Made by a program: the position numbers and the translations under genes. Below, piece by piece: positions 8,456 to 16,207 of a stretch of DNA of 64,000 nucleotides. Position 1 is the stretch's first letter. The number at the start of each line of letters is the position of its first letter. The notes beneath the pieces are model-generated. The model searched no databases and was not told the DNA's origin. It saw nothing but the letters and a program-made list of their open reading frames with translations. This stretch comes from Cellulosimicrobium terreum (lineage in GTDB: Bacteria; Actinomycetota; Actinomycetes; Actinomycetales; Cellulomonadaceae), in assembly GCA_014803435.1 (NCBI GenBank), contig JACYFD010000003.1:310001-374000 (forward strand), in the 5' to 3' direction.

Positions 8456-8485
8456 CCCCGGGCGGCCCGCACGGGCCGCCCGGGG
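8456..8485 (+). terminator. Perfect GC hairpin between binding-protein and permease genes
   Basis: 14-bp perfect stem (arms 8456-8469 and 8472-8485) with a 2-nt loop and no T-run. Such hairpins after binding-protein genes (as in malE-malF) usually trim or partly terminate the transcript, so that more binding protein than permease is made. Confidence 0.6.
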
Positions 8486-8507
8486 CCCCTACCCGGACGG
8501 AGCTGAG

Positions 8508-9464
8508 ATGGCCCTCACGGTCCCGCGCCTTCGTCGACGCGCCACCCCGAGCAACACGGGAATCCAGCTCGGGCTCGCGCCGTCGCTCGCCTTCATCCTG
8601 CCCGCGCTCGTGCTGTTCGTGGTCCTCATCCTGTACCCGATGGCGGCCGCGCTGAGCTACTCGTTCTTCGGCTGGCAGGGCACCCTCCGCGGGGACTTCG
8701 CGGGGGTCCAGAACTACGTGACCCTGCTGACCCAGGAGCCCTACGCCTCCGAGCTGTGGCGCGGGTTCTCGCACAACCTCCTGCTCTTCGTCGGCGCGTT
8801 CGTCTTCCAGAACTCCCTCGGCCTCGGCATCGCGCTGCTGCTCCACCGTCGCGGCCGGACGAAGAGGCTGTTCCAGACCCTGTTCACGCTGCCCTACCTG
8901 GTGAGCCCGATGGTGATCGGCTACCTCTGGTCGCTGATGCTCTCCCCGCTGTTCGGGCCGGTGAACACCATCCTGCGCAACGTCGGGCTCGAGAGCCTCG
9001 CCCTGCCCTGGCTCGGCGACCCCGCGTACGCGATCTGGATCGTCGTCCTCGTGTCCGCGTGGCAGTGGCTCGGCTTCCCGATCCTGCTCTACGGCGCGGC
9101 GATCGGCGGGATCCCTCCCGAGCTCGACGAGGCGGCCTCGCTCGACGGCGCCACCGGGTTCGCACGGGTGCGTCACATCACGCTGCCGCTGCTCGTGCCC
9201 ACGATGGGCATCGTCACCGTGCTGACGTTCATCGGGGCCATGGAGGCCATGGCCATCCCGTTCGCGCTGGGCGGCTCGAGCGGCAGCCCGGCAGGTTCCA
9301 CCGACGTGATGATGCTGCTCTTCTACCGCACGGCGTTCGAGTCCGGGAACCCGAACTCGATCGGGATCTCGTCCGCCCTCGCGACCGTGCTCTTCCTGTT
9401 CATCCTCGGCATCTCCATCGGGATCACCCGGGTGATGCGACGCGCCGAGAGGAGGCTGTCCTGA
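8508..9464 (+). CDS. ABC transporter permease, MalF type
   Basis: 318-aa inner-membrane subunit of a CUT1 sugar importer with about six membrane segments (first at roughly 25-50: PSLAFILPALVLFVVLILYP). The cytoplasmic EAA loop reads ELDEAASLDGATGFARVRHITLP-like at about 205-225, the docking site for the ATPase. ATG at 8508 has GGAG about 6 nt upstream. The stop codon overlaps the next ATG (TGATG), coupling it to the second permease. No ATP-binding subunit is encoded nearby, so it probably uses a shared MsmX/MsiK-type ATPase encoded elsewhere, as is usual for actinobacterial CUT1 systems. Confidence 0.92.
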   Translation: MALTVPRLRRRATPSNTGIQLGLAPSLAFILPALVLFVVLILYPMAAALSYSFFGWQGTLRGDFAGVQNYVTLLTQEPYASELWRGFSHNLLLFVGAFVFQNSLGLGIALLLHRRGRTKRLFQTLFTLPYLVSPMVIGYLWSLMLSPLFGPVNTILRNVGLESLALPWLGDPAYAIWIVVLVSAWQWLGFPILLYGAAIGGIPPELDEAASLDGATGFARVRHITLPLLVPTMGIVTVLTFIGAMEAMAIPFALGGSSGSPAGSTDVMMLLFYRTAFESGNPNSIGISSALATVLFLFILGISIGITRVMRRAERRLS

Positions 9465-10378
9465 TGGCAGTGCTCGACACCGAACCGACCGCCGTCGCAC
9501 CGAGCGCGGACCGCCCGTCGGCGGGCGAGGCGCGACGCCGCCCGCGACCCCGCCACGAGGGCAGCCGGCTGGGGCGCCTGCTGATCAACGTCTTCCTCTG
9601 GGGCTACGCTGCCGTCGCCGTCGGCCCGCTCCTGCTGATGGTCAACAACTCGCTGCGCACCCAGCAGCAGATCGCGACCGAGCCGCTGGGGCTTCCGGTC
9701 CCGGCCAGCCTCACGTCGTTCCAGGAGGCCTGGGTCACCGCGTCGTTCCAGACCTACTTCGTGAACTCGATCGTCGTGACCGTGACGTCCGTGGCGCTCT
9801 CGACGTTCGTCTCGCTGCTCGCCGCGTACGCGTTCGCACGCACCCGGGTGCGGGGCATCCGCTCGATCGAGTCGGTGTTCCTCGCCGGCCTCATGCTGCC
9901 CGTCCACCTCGCGGTGCTCCCGCTGTTCTTCATGCTCGACCAGCTCCGGATGACCTCGAACCTCGCGAGCCTCGTCCTCGTCTACACGGCGCTGGGGATC
10001 CCGTTCTGCACGTTCGTGCTCACCGTGTTCTTCCGCCAGCTGCCCGCCGAGCTGGAGGAGGCCGCGCGGCTCGACGGGGCGGGCCCGTTCCGGGCGTTCT
10101 GGTCGGTCATGCTGCCCCTCGTCAAGCCGGCGATCGCGACGGTCGTCGTGTTCCGGTTCGTGCCCGTGTGGAACGACTTCTTCTACCCCCTCATCCTCAT
10201 GCGGGACCCGGACAGCTACACGCTCCCGGTCGGCCTGACCCGGTTCTTCGGCGAGTACTCGACCGACTGGCCCCAGCTGTTCGCGGGACTGACCATCGCG
10301 ACGCTGCCGCTCGTGATCGTGTTCCTCGTCGCGACGCGCCAGATCATCTCGGGTCTGACGTCCGGCATGAGCAAGTGA
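9464..10378 (+). CDS. ABC transporter permease, MalG type
   Basis: 304-aa partner permease of the same CUT1 importer. After a charged, disordered 40-residue N-terminus come about six membrane segments. The EAA motif reads ELEEAARLDGAGPFRAFW in the C-terminal half. The start overlaps the preceding permease stop (TGATG), and its own stop overlaps the next gene's GTG (GTGA). The whole set from murQ through the serine hydrolase is therefore a tightly coupled translational unit. Confidence 0.92.
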   Translation: MAVLDTEPTAVAPSADRPSAGEARRRPRPRHEGSRLGRLLINVFLWGYAAVAVGPLLLMVNNSLRTQQQIATEPLGLPVPASLTSFQEAWVTASFQTYFVNSIVVTVTSVALSTFVSLLAAYAFARTRVRGIRSIESVFLAGLMLPVHLAVLPLFFMLDQLRMTSNLASLVLVYTALGIPFCTFVLTVFFRQLPAELEEAARLDGAGPFRAFWSVMLPLVKPAIATVVVFRFVPVWNDFFYPLILMRDPDSYTLPVGLTRFFGEYSTDWPQLFAGLTIATLPLVIVFLVATRQIISGLTSGMSK

Positions 10379-11379
10379 CCCGAGGCGGACCGCGCCCGGA
10401 CGACCTGCTCGCACGTCCGGGCGCGGACGAGGGCTGGTCCGTCGCGGCCGCGCTGGTCCGCACCCAGGATGCGAGCGTCCGGGCCGCGACGCCCGCCGCG
10501 GGGCCGTCGTGGTGGTTCGACCTCGCGTCCCTCACGAAGGTGTTCGTCGCGGTCGCTGCGCTCCGCCTCGTCGACGACGGCCTGCTCGACCTCGACGCCC
10601 CCGTGCGGGAGCACCTCGACGTCGGCGCGGTCTGCGGCGGTGCCACGACGCGCCACCTGCTCACGCACACGTCCGGGCTGCGTGCGACGTCCAGCGTGTG
10701 GCGCTCGACGGACGACGCCGGGGCCGTGCTCGACGACGTCGTGGAGCGCCCGCCGCTCGAGGCGCCGGGGGACGTCCACCGGTACTCGTGCCTGGGATTC
10801 GTCGTGCTCGGCAGGCTGCTCGAGGTGATCTCCGGCACACCGCTCGACCGCCTCGTCGCGACCCGGGTCGCAGGGCTGCTGGGCGCGCACGACCTGCGGT
10901 GGGGGTCGGCGCCGATCGACCGGACCGCCCCCACGGAGCCCGGGACACCGCGCGGGCGCGTGCACGACGAGCTCGCCGCGGCGACCCGTCGTCCGGTGGG
11001 GAACGCCGGCCTCTTCGGCACCCTCGACGACGTCGCGCGCCTCGCCCAGATGGTGGCCGGTCGGGGCGCCGTCGACGGCCGGCAGGTCGTGAGCGAGGAG
11101 CGGTGGCGCGAGCTCGTCGTCCCGGACCCGGCGGCGCAGCAGGCCGGTGCACCGTACGGCCAGGCGCTCGCCCTGCGGCGCGGCGACCTCGCCGTCACCG
11201 TGTCCGACGCCCAGGTGGGCCACACCGGGTTCACGGGGACGTCGTTCGTCGTGGACCTGGAATCGGGCGCCCACGCGGTCCTGCTGACCAACCGCGTGCA
11301 CGGCGGGAGGGCGACGTCGGTCGACGCCCGGCGGCGTGCGCTCGCGGGACGGCTGGTGCCGGAGCGGCACGGAGGGTGA
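10375..11379 (+). CDS. Beta-lactamase-family serine hydrolase, AmiE-like
   Basis: 334-aa class C beta-lactamase/penicillin-binding-protein-like hydrolase. Visible catalytic motifs are SLTK (Ser52, Lys55), YSC (Tyr137, where YSN or YSx is usual) and HTG (283-285). No signal peptide, so cytosolic. In Bacillus subtilis the AmiE (YbbE) protein of this superfamily is a MurNAc-L-Ala amidase encoded beside murQ, nagZ and namZ. The identical gene company here makes removal of the stem peptide from MurNAc the most likely job. The GTG start overlaps the permease stop by 4 nt. An esterase or D-peptidase function is the alternative. Homology to AmiE specifically was not computed. Confidence 0.8.
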   Translation: MTRGGPRPDDLLARPGADEGWSVAAALVRTQDASVRAATPAAGPSWWFDLASLTKVFVAVAALRLVDDGLLDLDAPVREHLDVGAVCGGATTRHLLTHTSGLRATSSVWRSTDDAGAVLDDVVERPPLEAPGDVHRYSCLGFVVLGRLLEVISGTPLDRLVATRVAGLLGAHDLRWGSAPIDRTAPTEPGTPRGRVHDELAAATRRPVGNAGLFGTLDDVARLAQMVAGRGAVDGRQVVSEERWRELVVPDPAAQQAGAPYGQALALRRGDLAVTVSDAQVGHTGFTGTSFVVDLESGAHAVLLTNRVHGGRATSVDARRRALAGRLVPERHGG

Positions 11380-11485
11380 TCCGCCGCGCCGAGGATGGCA
11401 AGATCGGGAAGGGTCCGTACCAATTCGCCGCGCGCGCCCGTCGCGCCGGCCGGACCAGCCAGCCGAGACCAGGAGCACCCACGCC

Positions 11486-13165
11486 GTGACGCATCCGTCC
11501 GACCCCGCGGGCCGGCTCGTGGTGCGCGGCGCGCGCCTGCCGGTTCCCGACGGCGGCCTGTCCGACCCGGTCGACGTCACGATCACGGACGGGCACGTCG
11601 CATCGCTCACCCCCGCGGCCGGGACCGCGGGCCACCGGGCCTCGGGGCACGACGACGCGCGCGTCCTCGACGCCGACGGTCGGCTCGCGCTGCCAGGGTT
11701 CCTCGACGCGCACGTGCACGGCGAGGCGGCCGTGCTCGACGACGACGTGCAGCTCGCGATGCTGCGCCAGGGGGTCACGGGGATCGTCGTCGGGCAGGAC
11801 GGCGTGTCCTACGCGCCCTCCCCCGCGGACGCGCCCCACGACGCGCACCGCTGGGCATCCGGCTACTTCGCCGCGATCAACGGCGAGCACCCGACGTTCC
11901 ACGGCGGCACGGTCGCCGACCTGCTCGCCACGTACGACCGCACGACGCGCGTGAACGTCGGGACCCTGGCCCCGCACGGCACGATCCGCTACGCGGTCCT
12001 CGGCGCGCAGGCACGCGCCGCGAGCACCCACGAGCGCGGCCTCATGGTCGCCCTCCTCACCGCGGCGCTCGACGACGGCGCGCTCGGCCTGTCCACCGGG
12101 CTGGAGTACGTCCCCGCCGCGTACGCGGACGAGGCGGAGCTCGTCGCGCTGGCAGGCGTCGCGGCGGCGCGCGGCCTGCCGCACGTCTCGCACATGCGGG
12201 GCTACGAGGACAGGGCCGGCCCGGCGTTCGCGGAGCTCGTGCGGATCGCGCGCGCGTCCGGCGTCGCGACGCACGTGTCCCACTACCACGGCCCCGCGGA
12301 CGAGCTCCTGGGCTACGTCGACGACGCCCGCGCCACCGGCCTGGACGTCACGTTCGACTCCTACCCCTATCTGCGCGGCTGCTCGATCCTGTCGATGGTG
12401 ACCCTGCCGACGTGGCTGCCGATCGCCGACCCCGACGCGACCGTCGCCGCCCTGGCCGACCCCGCCGTGCTCGACCGCCTGCACCGCGAGCACCTCCCGG
12501 GCCTGGCAGACCTGTGGCCCCGCGTGACCCTGGCCGCCGTCCCGACCGACGGGTCGGGCGGCGCACCCGCGCCCGACCTCGCCTGGACGGAGGGCATGGC
12601 GCTGCCCGACGTCGCGGCCCGGCTCGGCCTCTCCGCCGCGGACGCGGCGCTGCACCTCCTCGTCGCGACGCGCCTGCGCGCGTCGTGCGTGTTCGCCCAG
12701 CCTCCGACGAGCTCGCCCGCGTCGGTGCGCGCGCTCCTGCGGCACCCGGCCCACATGGGCGGGTCGGACGCCATCTACGCGCCCGTCGGTGGCGGCGGGC
12801 GACCGCACCCGCGCGGGTGGGGGGCGTTCGCGCGCTTCTGCTCCGAGCACGTGCGCGGGCTCGGGGACTGGACCTGGCACGACGCGGTGGAGCACCTGTC
12901 GGCCGCGCCGGCGCGGCGCTTCGGGCTCGCCGGCCGCGGGTCGCTCGCCGCGGGATCGGTCGCGGACGTCGTGCTCGTCGACCCGCACCGGGTCCGCGAC
13001 GAGGCCACGTACGAGCGGCCGCGCGTCCCGGCGTCGGGCATCGAGGACGTCCTCGTCGCGGGCGTGCCCGTCCTCGCGGACGGGAGGCTCACCGACGCCA
13101 CCCCCGGACGCCCGCTGCGTCCGGCCCGACCCGACCCTGCCGGAGGATGGACGCATGACAGCTGA
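11486..13165 (+). CDS. N-acyl-D-amino-acid deacylase (D-aminoacylase)
   Basis: 559-aa amidohydrolase of the D-aminoacylase family, which hydrolyses N-acyl-D-amino acids to D-amino acids. The metal-binding DAHVHGE (His76, His78), the family segment GLSTGLEYVPAAYA, SHMRGYED, the later VSHYHGP histidines and the catalytic-Asp region GGSDAIYAP are visible. Length is slightly above the usual 480-530. GTG at 11486 is chosen because the conserved beta-sandwich start LVVRGARLPVPDGG follows at once. A 106-bp gap separates it from the serine hydrolase, so a secondary promoter is possible. It overlaps the next gene by 11 nt, and the two encode successive steps in D-amino-acid breakdown. Confidence 0.88.
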   Translation: MTHPSDPAGRLVVRGARLPVPDGGLSDPVDVTITDGHVASLTPAAGTAGHRASGHDDARVLDADGRLALPGFLDAHVHGEAAVLDDDVQLAMLRQGVTGIVVGQDGVSYAPSPADAPHDAHRWASGYFAAINGEHPTFHGGTVADLLATYDRTTRVNVGTLAPHGTIRYAVLGAQARAASTHERGLMVALLTAALDDGALGLSTGLEYVPAAYADEAELVALAGVAAARGLPHVSHMRGYEDRAGPAFAELVRIARASGVATHVSHYHGPADELLGYVDDARATGLDVTFDSYPYLRGCSILSMVTLPTWLPIADPDATVAALADPAVLDRLHREHLPGLADLWPRVTLAAVPTDGSGGAPAPDLAWTEGMALPDVAARLGLSAADAALHLLVATRLRASCVFAQPPTSSPASVRALLRHPAHMGGSDAIYAPVGGGGRPHPRGWGAFARFCSEHVRGLGDWTWHDAVEHLSAAPARRFGLAGRGSLAAGSVADVVLVDPHRVRDEATYERPRVPASGIEDVLVAGVPVLADGRLTDATPGRPLRPARPDPAGGWTHDS

Positions 13166-14528
13166 CCACGCACCCGACCCGGGAGACGCACGGGCCTGGG
13201 CCCGCGACGTCGTCGGGCCGCGGACCAAGGGCCTGCGCCTCGCGCGCACGACGACCGTCGCCGACGTCCTTGCCCCAGGCACCGGCACGGACGACGACCC
13301 CGAGCGGCCGCCCCGCATCACGGACGACCGCTTCTCCTGGCCGCTCCTCACGCTCGACGACGCGGCGCTCGACCACAACGTCGGACTCATGGCGCGGCTG
13401 TGCGCCGAGCGGGGCGTCGAGCACGCCCCGCACGTGAAGACCGCGATGTCGCGCGGGCTGTACGCCCGCCAGGTCGCGGCCGGTGCGTGGGGCGCGACCG
13501 TCGCGACGCCCGGCCAGCTCCGCACGGTCCTCGACTGGGGCGGCCAGCGGGTCTTCCTCGCGAACGAGCTCGTGGACCCGCGCGACCTCGCGTGGCTGCG
13601 GCGCGAGCTCGACGGTTCCGGGACGGGCGGGGGGTCGCGCGAGGTCTGGCTGTACGTCGACTCGACCCGCGGCGTGGACCTGCTCGCGCGCGCGTTCGCG
13701 GGCGCCGACGTCGAGGTGGTCTCGCGGCTCGGCGTGCTCGTCGAGGTCGGTGTGCCGGGCGGGCGCACGGGCGTGCGCAGCGAGGCCGAGGCGCTCGACC
13801 TCGCTCGCGCGGTCCGGGCCGCCGGGCTCCGTCTGCTCGGCGTCGCGGGCTACGAGGGGTCGGTCGCGGGCGGGACGGACCCGGAGCAGCTGGACGCGGT
13901 CCACGCGTGGTGCCGCCACCTGCGCGAGGTCGGGGCCGCGCTCGTGCGGGCCGGGCTCGCGGGGGTCGACGAGCCGCTCGTGCTGTCGGCAGGCGGGAGC
14001 TCGTTCCTCGACGCCGTGCTCGCGGAGCTCCCCGGACCGCTCGCGGACGCGGACGTGCGCGTCGTCGTGCGCTCGGGCGCGTACCTCACGCACGACCACG
14101 GCTTCTGCGCACGCATGGACCCCTGGGACCGCATCCCCGGCGCGGAGCCCATGCACGCCGCGGCGACCGTCTGGGGCCAGGTCCTGTCCGTGCCCGAGCC
14201 CGGGCTGGTGATCTGCGGCGTCGGGCGGCGCGACGTGTCGTTCGACATCGACCTGCCCGTCGCGCTCGCGCTGCGACCGCTGGACGACGACGGCGCGCTG
14301 CGGCCGGCCCGTGAGCTGGCCGGGGCGAGCGTCACCGCGCTCAACGACCAGCACCTGTACCTCACGCTCGGACCGGGCGCCGGCCGTGGTCCCGCGACCG
14401 CGCAGGTGCGGCCCGGCGACGTGATCGGGTTCGGGATCTCCCACCCGTGCACGACGCTCGACCGCTGGCACGTCGCCGCCGTCGTGCGTGGCGACGAGGT
14501 CGTCGACCTCGTCACGACCGACTTCTGA
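13155..14528 (+). CDS. PLP-dependent D-threonine aldolase/D-serine dehydratase-like enzyme
   Basis: 457-aa fold-type III PLP enzyme with an alanine-racemase-like N-terminal barrel and the D-serine dehydratase-like C-terminal domain. HVKTAMS carries the presumed PLP Lys95. SHPC near the C-terminus (His430, Cys432) matches the zinc site of eukaryotic-type D-serine dehydratase and D-threonine aldolase. Members convert D-Ser or D-Thr to oxo acids plus ammonia, or cleave beta-hydroxy-D-amino acids. ATG at 13155 lies inside the 3' end of the D-aminoacylase gene. With the following RidA, the order suggests deacylation, elimination, then hydrolysis of the enamine. The exact D-amino acid is not readable. 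Confidence 0.82.
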   Translation: MTADHAPDPGDARAWARDVVGPRTKGLRLARTTTVADVLAPGTGTDDDPERPPRITDDRFSWPLLTLDDAALDHNVGLMARLCAERGVEHAPHVKTAMSRGLYARQVAAGAWGATVATPGQLRTVLDWGGQRVFLANELVDPRDLAWLRRELDGSGTGGGSREVWLYVDSTRGVDLLARAFAGADVEVVSRLGVLVEVGVPGGRTGVRSEAEALDLARAVRAAGLRLLGVAGYEGSVAGGTDPEQLDAVHAWCRHLREVGAALVRAGLAGVDEPLVLSAGGSSFLDAVLAELPGPLADADVRVVVRSGAYLTHDHGFCARMDPWDRIPGAEPMHAAATVWGQVLSVPEPGLVICGVGRRDVSFDIDLPVALALRPLDDDGALRPARELAGASVTALNDQHLYLTLGPGAGRGPATAQVRPGDVIGFGISHPCTTLDRWHVAAVVRGDEVVDLVTTDF

Positions 14529-14549
14529 CCCCTCTCCGGAAGGACACCC

Positions 14550-14957
14550 ATGAGCACCCAGAAGACCGCAGTCTCCACCACCGACGCCCCCGCGCCGGCG
14601 CACACGTTCCACCAGGGCGTGCGCAAGGGACCCTTCGTCCAGATCTCGGGCCAGGGTCCCGTGGACCCCGCGACGAACGAGTACCTGTTCCCGGGCGACG
14701 TCGCGGCCCAGACCACGCGCACGCTCGAGAACGTCCGCGCGATCGTCGAGGCGGCGGGCGCGACGTTCGACGACGTCGTCATGCTGCGCGTGTACCTGAC
14801 CAAGCGCGAGGACTTCTCCGTCATGAACGACGCCTACGGCGCGTTCGTCTCCGCGCACACCACGAACGGCGTCCTGCCGAGCCGCACCACGGTGTTCACC
14901 GGCCTCCCCCGCGAGGAGATGCTCGTCGAGATCGACGCGTTCGCCGTCACGGACTGA
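14550..14957 (+). CDS. RidA-family enamine/imine deaminase
   Basis: 135-aa YjgF/YER057c/UK114 protein that hydrolyses reactive enamines and imines released by PLP dehydratases. Family positions are present: SGQGPVDP, the substrate-binding Arg in LPSRTTV and the Glu in LVEIDAFA at the C-terminus. The ATG follows CGGAAGGACACCC, a good ribosome site. It lies 21 bp after a PLP dehydratase-like gene, which is the functional partner expected for RidA. The order supports a D-amino-acid deamination module. Confidence 0.9.
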   Translation: MSTQKTAVSTTDAPAPAHTFHQGVRKGPFVQISGQGPVDPATNEYLFPGDVAAQTTRTLENVRAIVEAAGATFDDVVMLRVYLTKREDFSVMNDAYGAFVSAHTTNGVLPSRTTVFTGLPREEMLVEIDAFAVTD

Positions 14958-14980
14958 CACCCACCCACCGGAGCAGCTCC

Positions 14981-16198
14981 ATGATCGGGACGATCGCCGT
15001 CGAGGGGTACCGCTCGCTGCGGCGCCTCGTGCTGCCGCTCGGGCGCCTCACCGTCGTCACGGGCGCCAACGGGACCGGCAAGTCGAACCTCTACCGCTCG
15101 CTGCGGCTCCTGCAGCAGTGCGCGCTGGACGGGGCCGTCGGGGCGCTGGCCCGCGAGGGCGGGCTCCGGTCGACCCTGTGGGCGGGACCGGAGCACGGGG
15201 TACGCGCGACCCGGGGCGGCGCGGACGCACGCAGCCGCCTGCGCACGGCGCCGGTCGCGGTGCGCCTCGGCTTCGCCGGCACGGGGGCGGGAGACCTCGG
15301 GTACGCGGTCGACCTCGGCCTCCCGCAGGACGGGGGCTCGCCGTTCGCGCTCGACCCGGAGATCAAGGTCGAGGCCGTGTGGACGGGCCCCGTGCTGCGT
15401 CCGGGGACCCTCCAGGCGGAGCGGCGCGGCCCCGCCGTGCGGCTGCGCGACGACGACGGCGCGTGGTCCACCTCGCCGGTGCGGCTGCGCACGTTCGACA
15501 GCATGCTCACCGAGCACGTCGACCCGGTGGGTGCGCCGGAGGTGGTCGCGGTGCGCGAGCGGCTGCGCTCCTGGCGCTTCTACGACCAGTTCCGCACCGA
15601 CCCGCTCGCGCCTGCACGGGCGGTGCGGGTGGGCACGCGCACACCCGTCCTCGCGCACGACGGCGCCGACCTCGCCGCCGCTCTCGCGACCGTCCAGGAC
15701 CTCGGCCGGGCCGACGAGCTGGACGCGGCCGTCTCGGCCGCGTTCCCGGGCGCCCGGGTCGAGGTCCGGGCGGACGACGGCCGCTTCGAGGTCGACTTCC
15801 ACCAGCAGGGCCTCCTGCGACCCCTCAGCGGCGCGGAGCTGTCCGACGGCACGCTGCGCTACCTCCTGTGGGTCGCCGCGCTGCTCAGCCCACGACCACC
15901 CGCGCTCCTCGTCCTCAACGAGCCGGAGACGAGCCTGCACCCGGACCTTCTGCCCGCGCTCGGCGCGCTCGTGCACGCCGCGGCCCGTGACACCCAGGTC
16001 GTCGTGGTCACGCACTCGAGCCTGCTCGTCGACGCGCTCCGCCGGACCGCCTCGTCGGTCACGGCGACGGGAGCAGACGAGCTCCCCGGCGAGGACGACG
16101 TCGCCGAGGTCGCGCTCGAGAAGGCGGACGGCGAGACCGTGGTGACCGGGCGCCATGGCCTGCTCGACCAGCCGCTGTTCCCCTGGCCGAGGCGCTGA
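14981..16198 (+). CDS. AAA-family ATPase of RecF/ABC-like type
   Basis: 405-aa predicted ATPase with Walker A GANGTGKSNL (about residues 28-37), the signature-like LSGAELSDGTLRYL (about 275-290), Walker B LLVLNEPETSLHPDL and the switch histidine in VVVVTHSSLL. This is the head-domain architecture of the AAA_15/AAA_21 predicted ATPases, with a short middle insertion instead of a long coiled coil. ATG at 14981 follows GGAGCAG. It starts 23 bp after ridA on the same strand and so may be cotranscribed. No known role in amino-sugar use; such stand-alone ATPases are sometimes parts of defence or repair systems, but no nuclease partner is adjacent. Confidence 0.8.
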   Translation: MIGTIAVEGYRSLRRLVLPLGRLTVVTGANGTGKSNLYRSLRLLQQCALDGAVGALAREGGLRSTLWAGPEHGVRATRGGADARSRLRTAPVAVRLGFAGTGAGDLGYAVDLGLPQDGGSPFALDPEIKVEAVWTGPVLRPGTLQAERRGPAVRLRDDDGAWSTSPVRLRTFDSMLTEHVDPVGAPEVVAVRERLRSWRFYDQFRTDPLAPARAVRVGTRTPVLAHDGADLAAALATVQDLGRADELDAAVSAAFPGARVEVRADDGRFEVDFHQQGLLRPLSGAELSDGTLRYLLWVAALLSPRPPALLVLNEPETSLHPDLLPALGALVHAAARDTQVVVVTHSSLLVDALRRTASSVTATGADELPGEDDVAEVALEKADGETVVTGRHGLLDQPLFPWPRR

Positions 16199-16207
16199 CC
16201 CGTCCGC

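Noticed and set aside
11231-13768. 845-codon minus-strand frame
   Set aside because: Shadow of the D-aminoacylase and PLP enzyme genes.
14981-16198. AAA ATPase as part of a Gabija- or Septu-like defence system
   Set aside because: No nuclease, helicase or HNH partner next to it; neighbours are RidA and an XRE-SDR pair.
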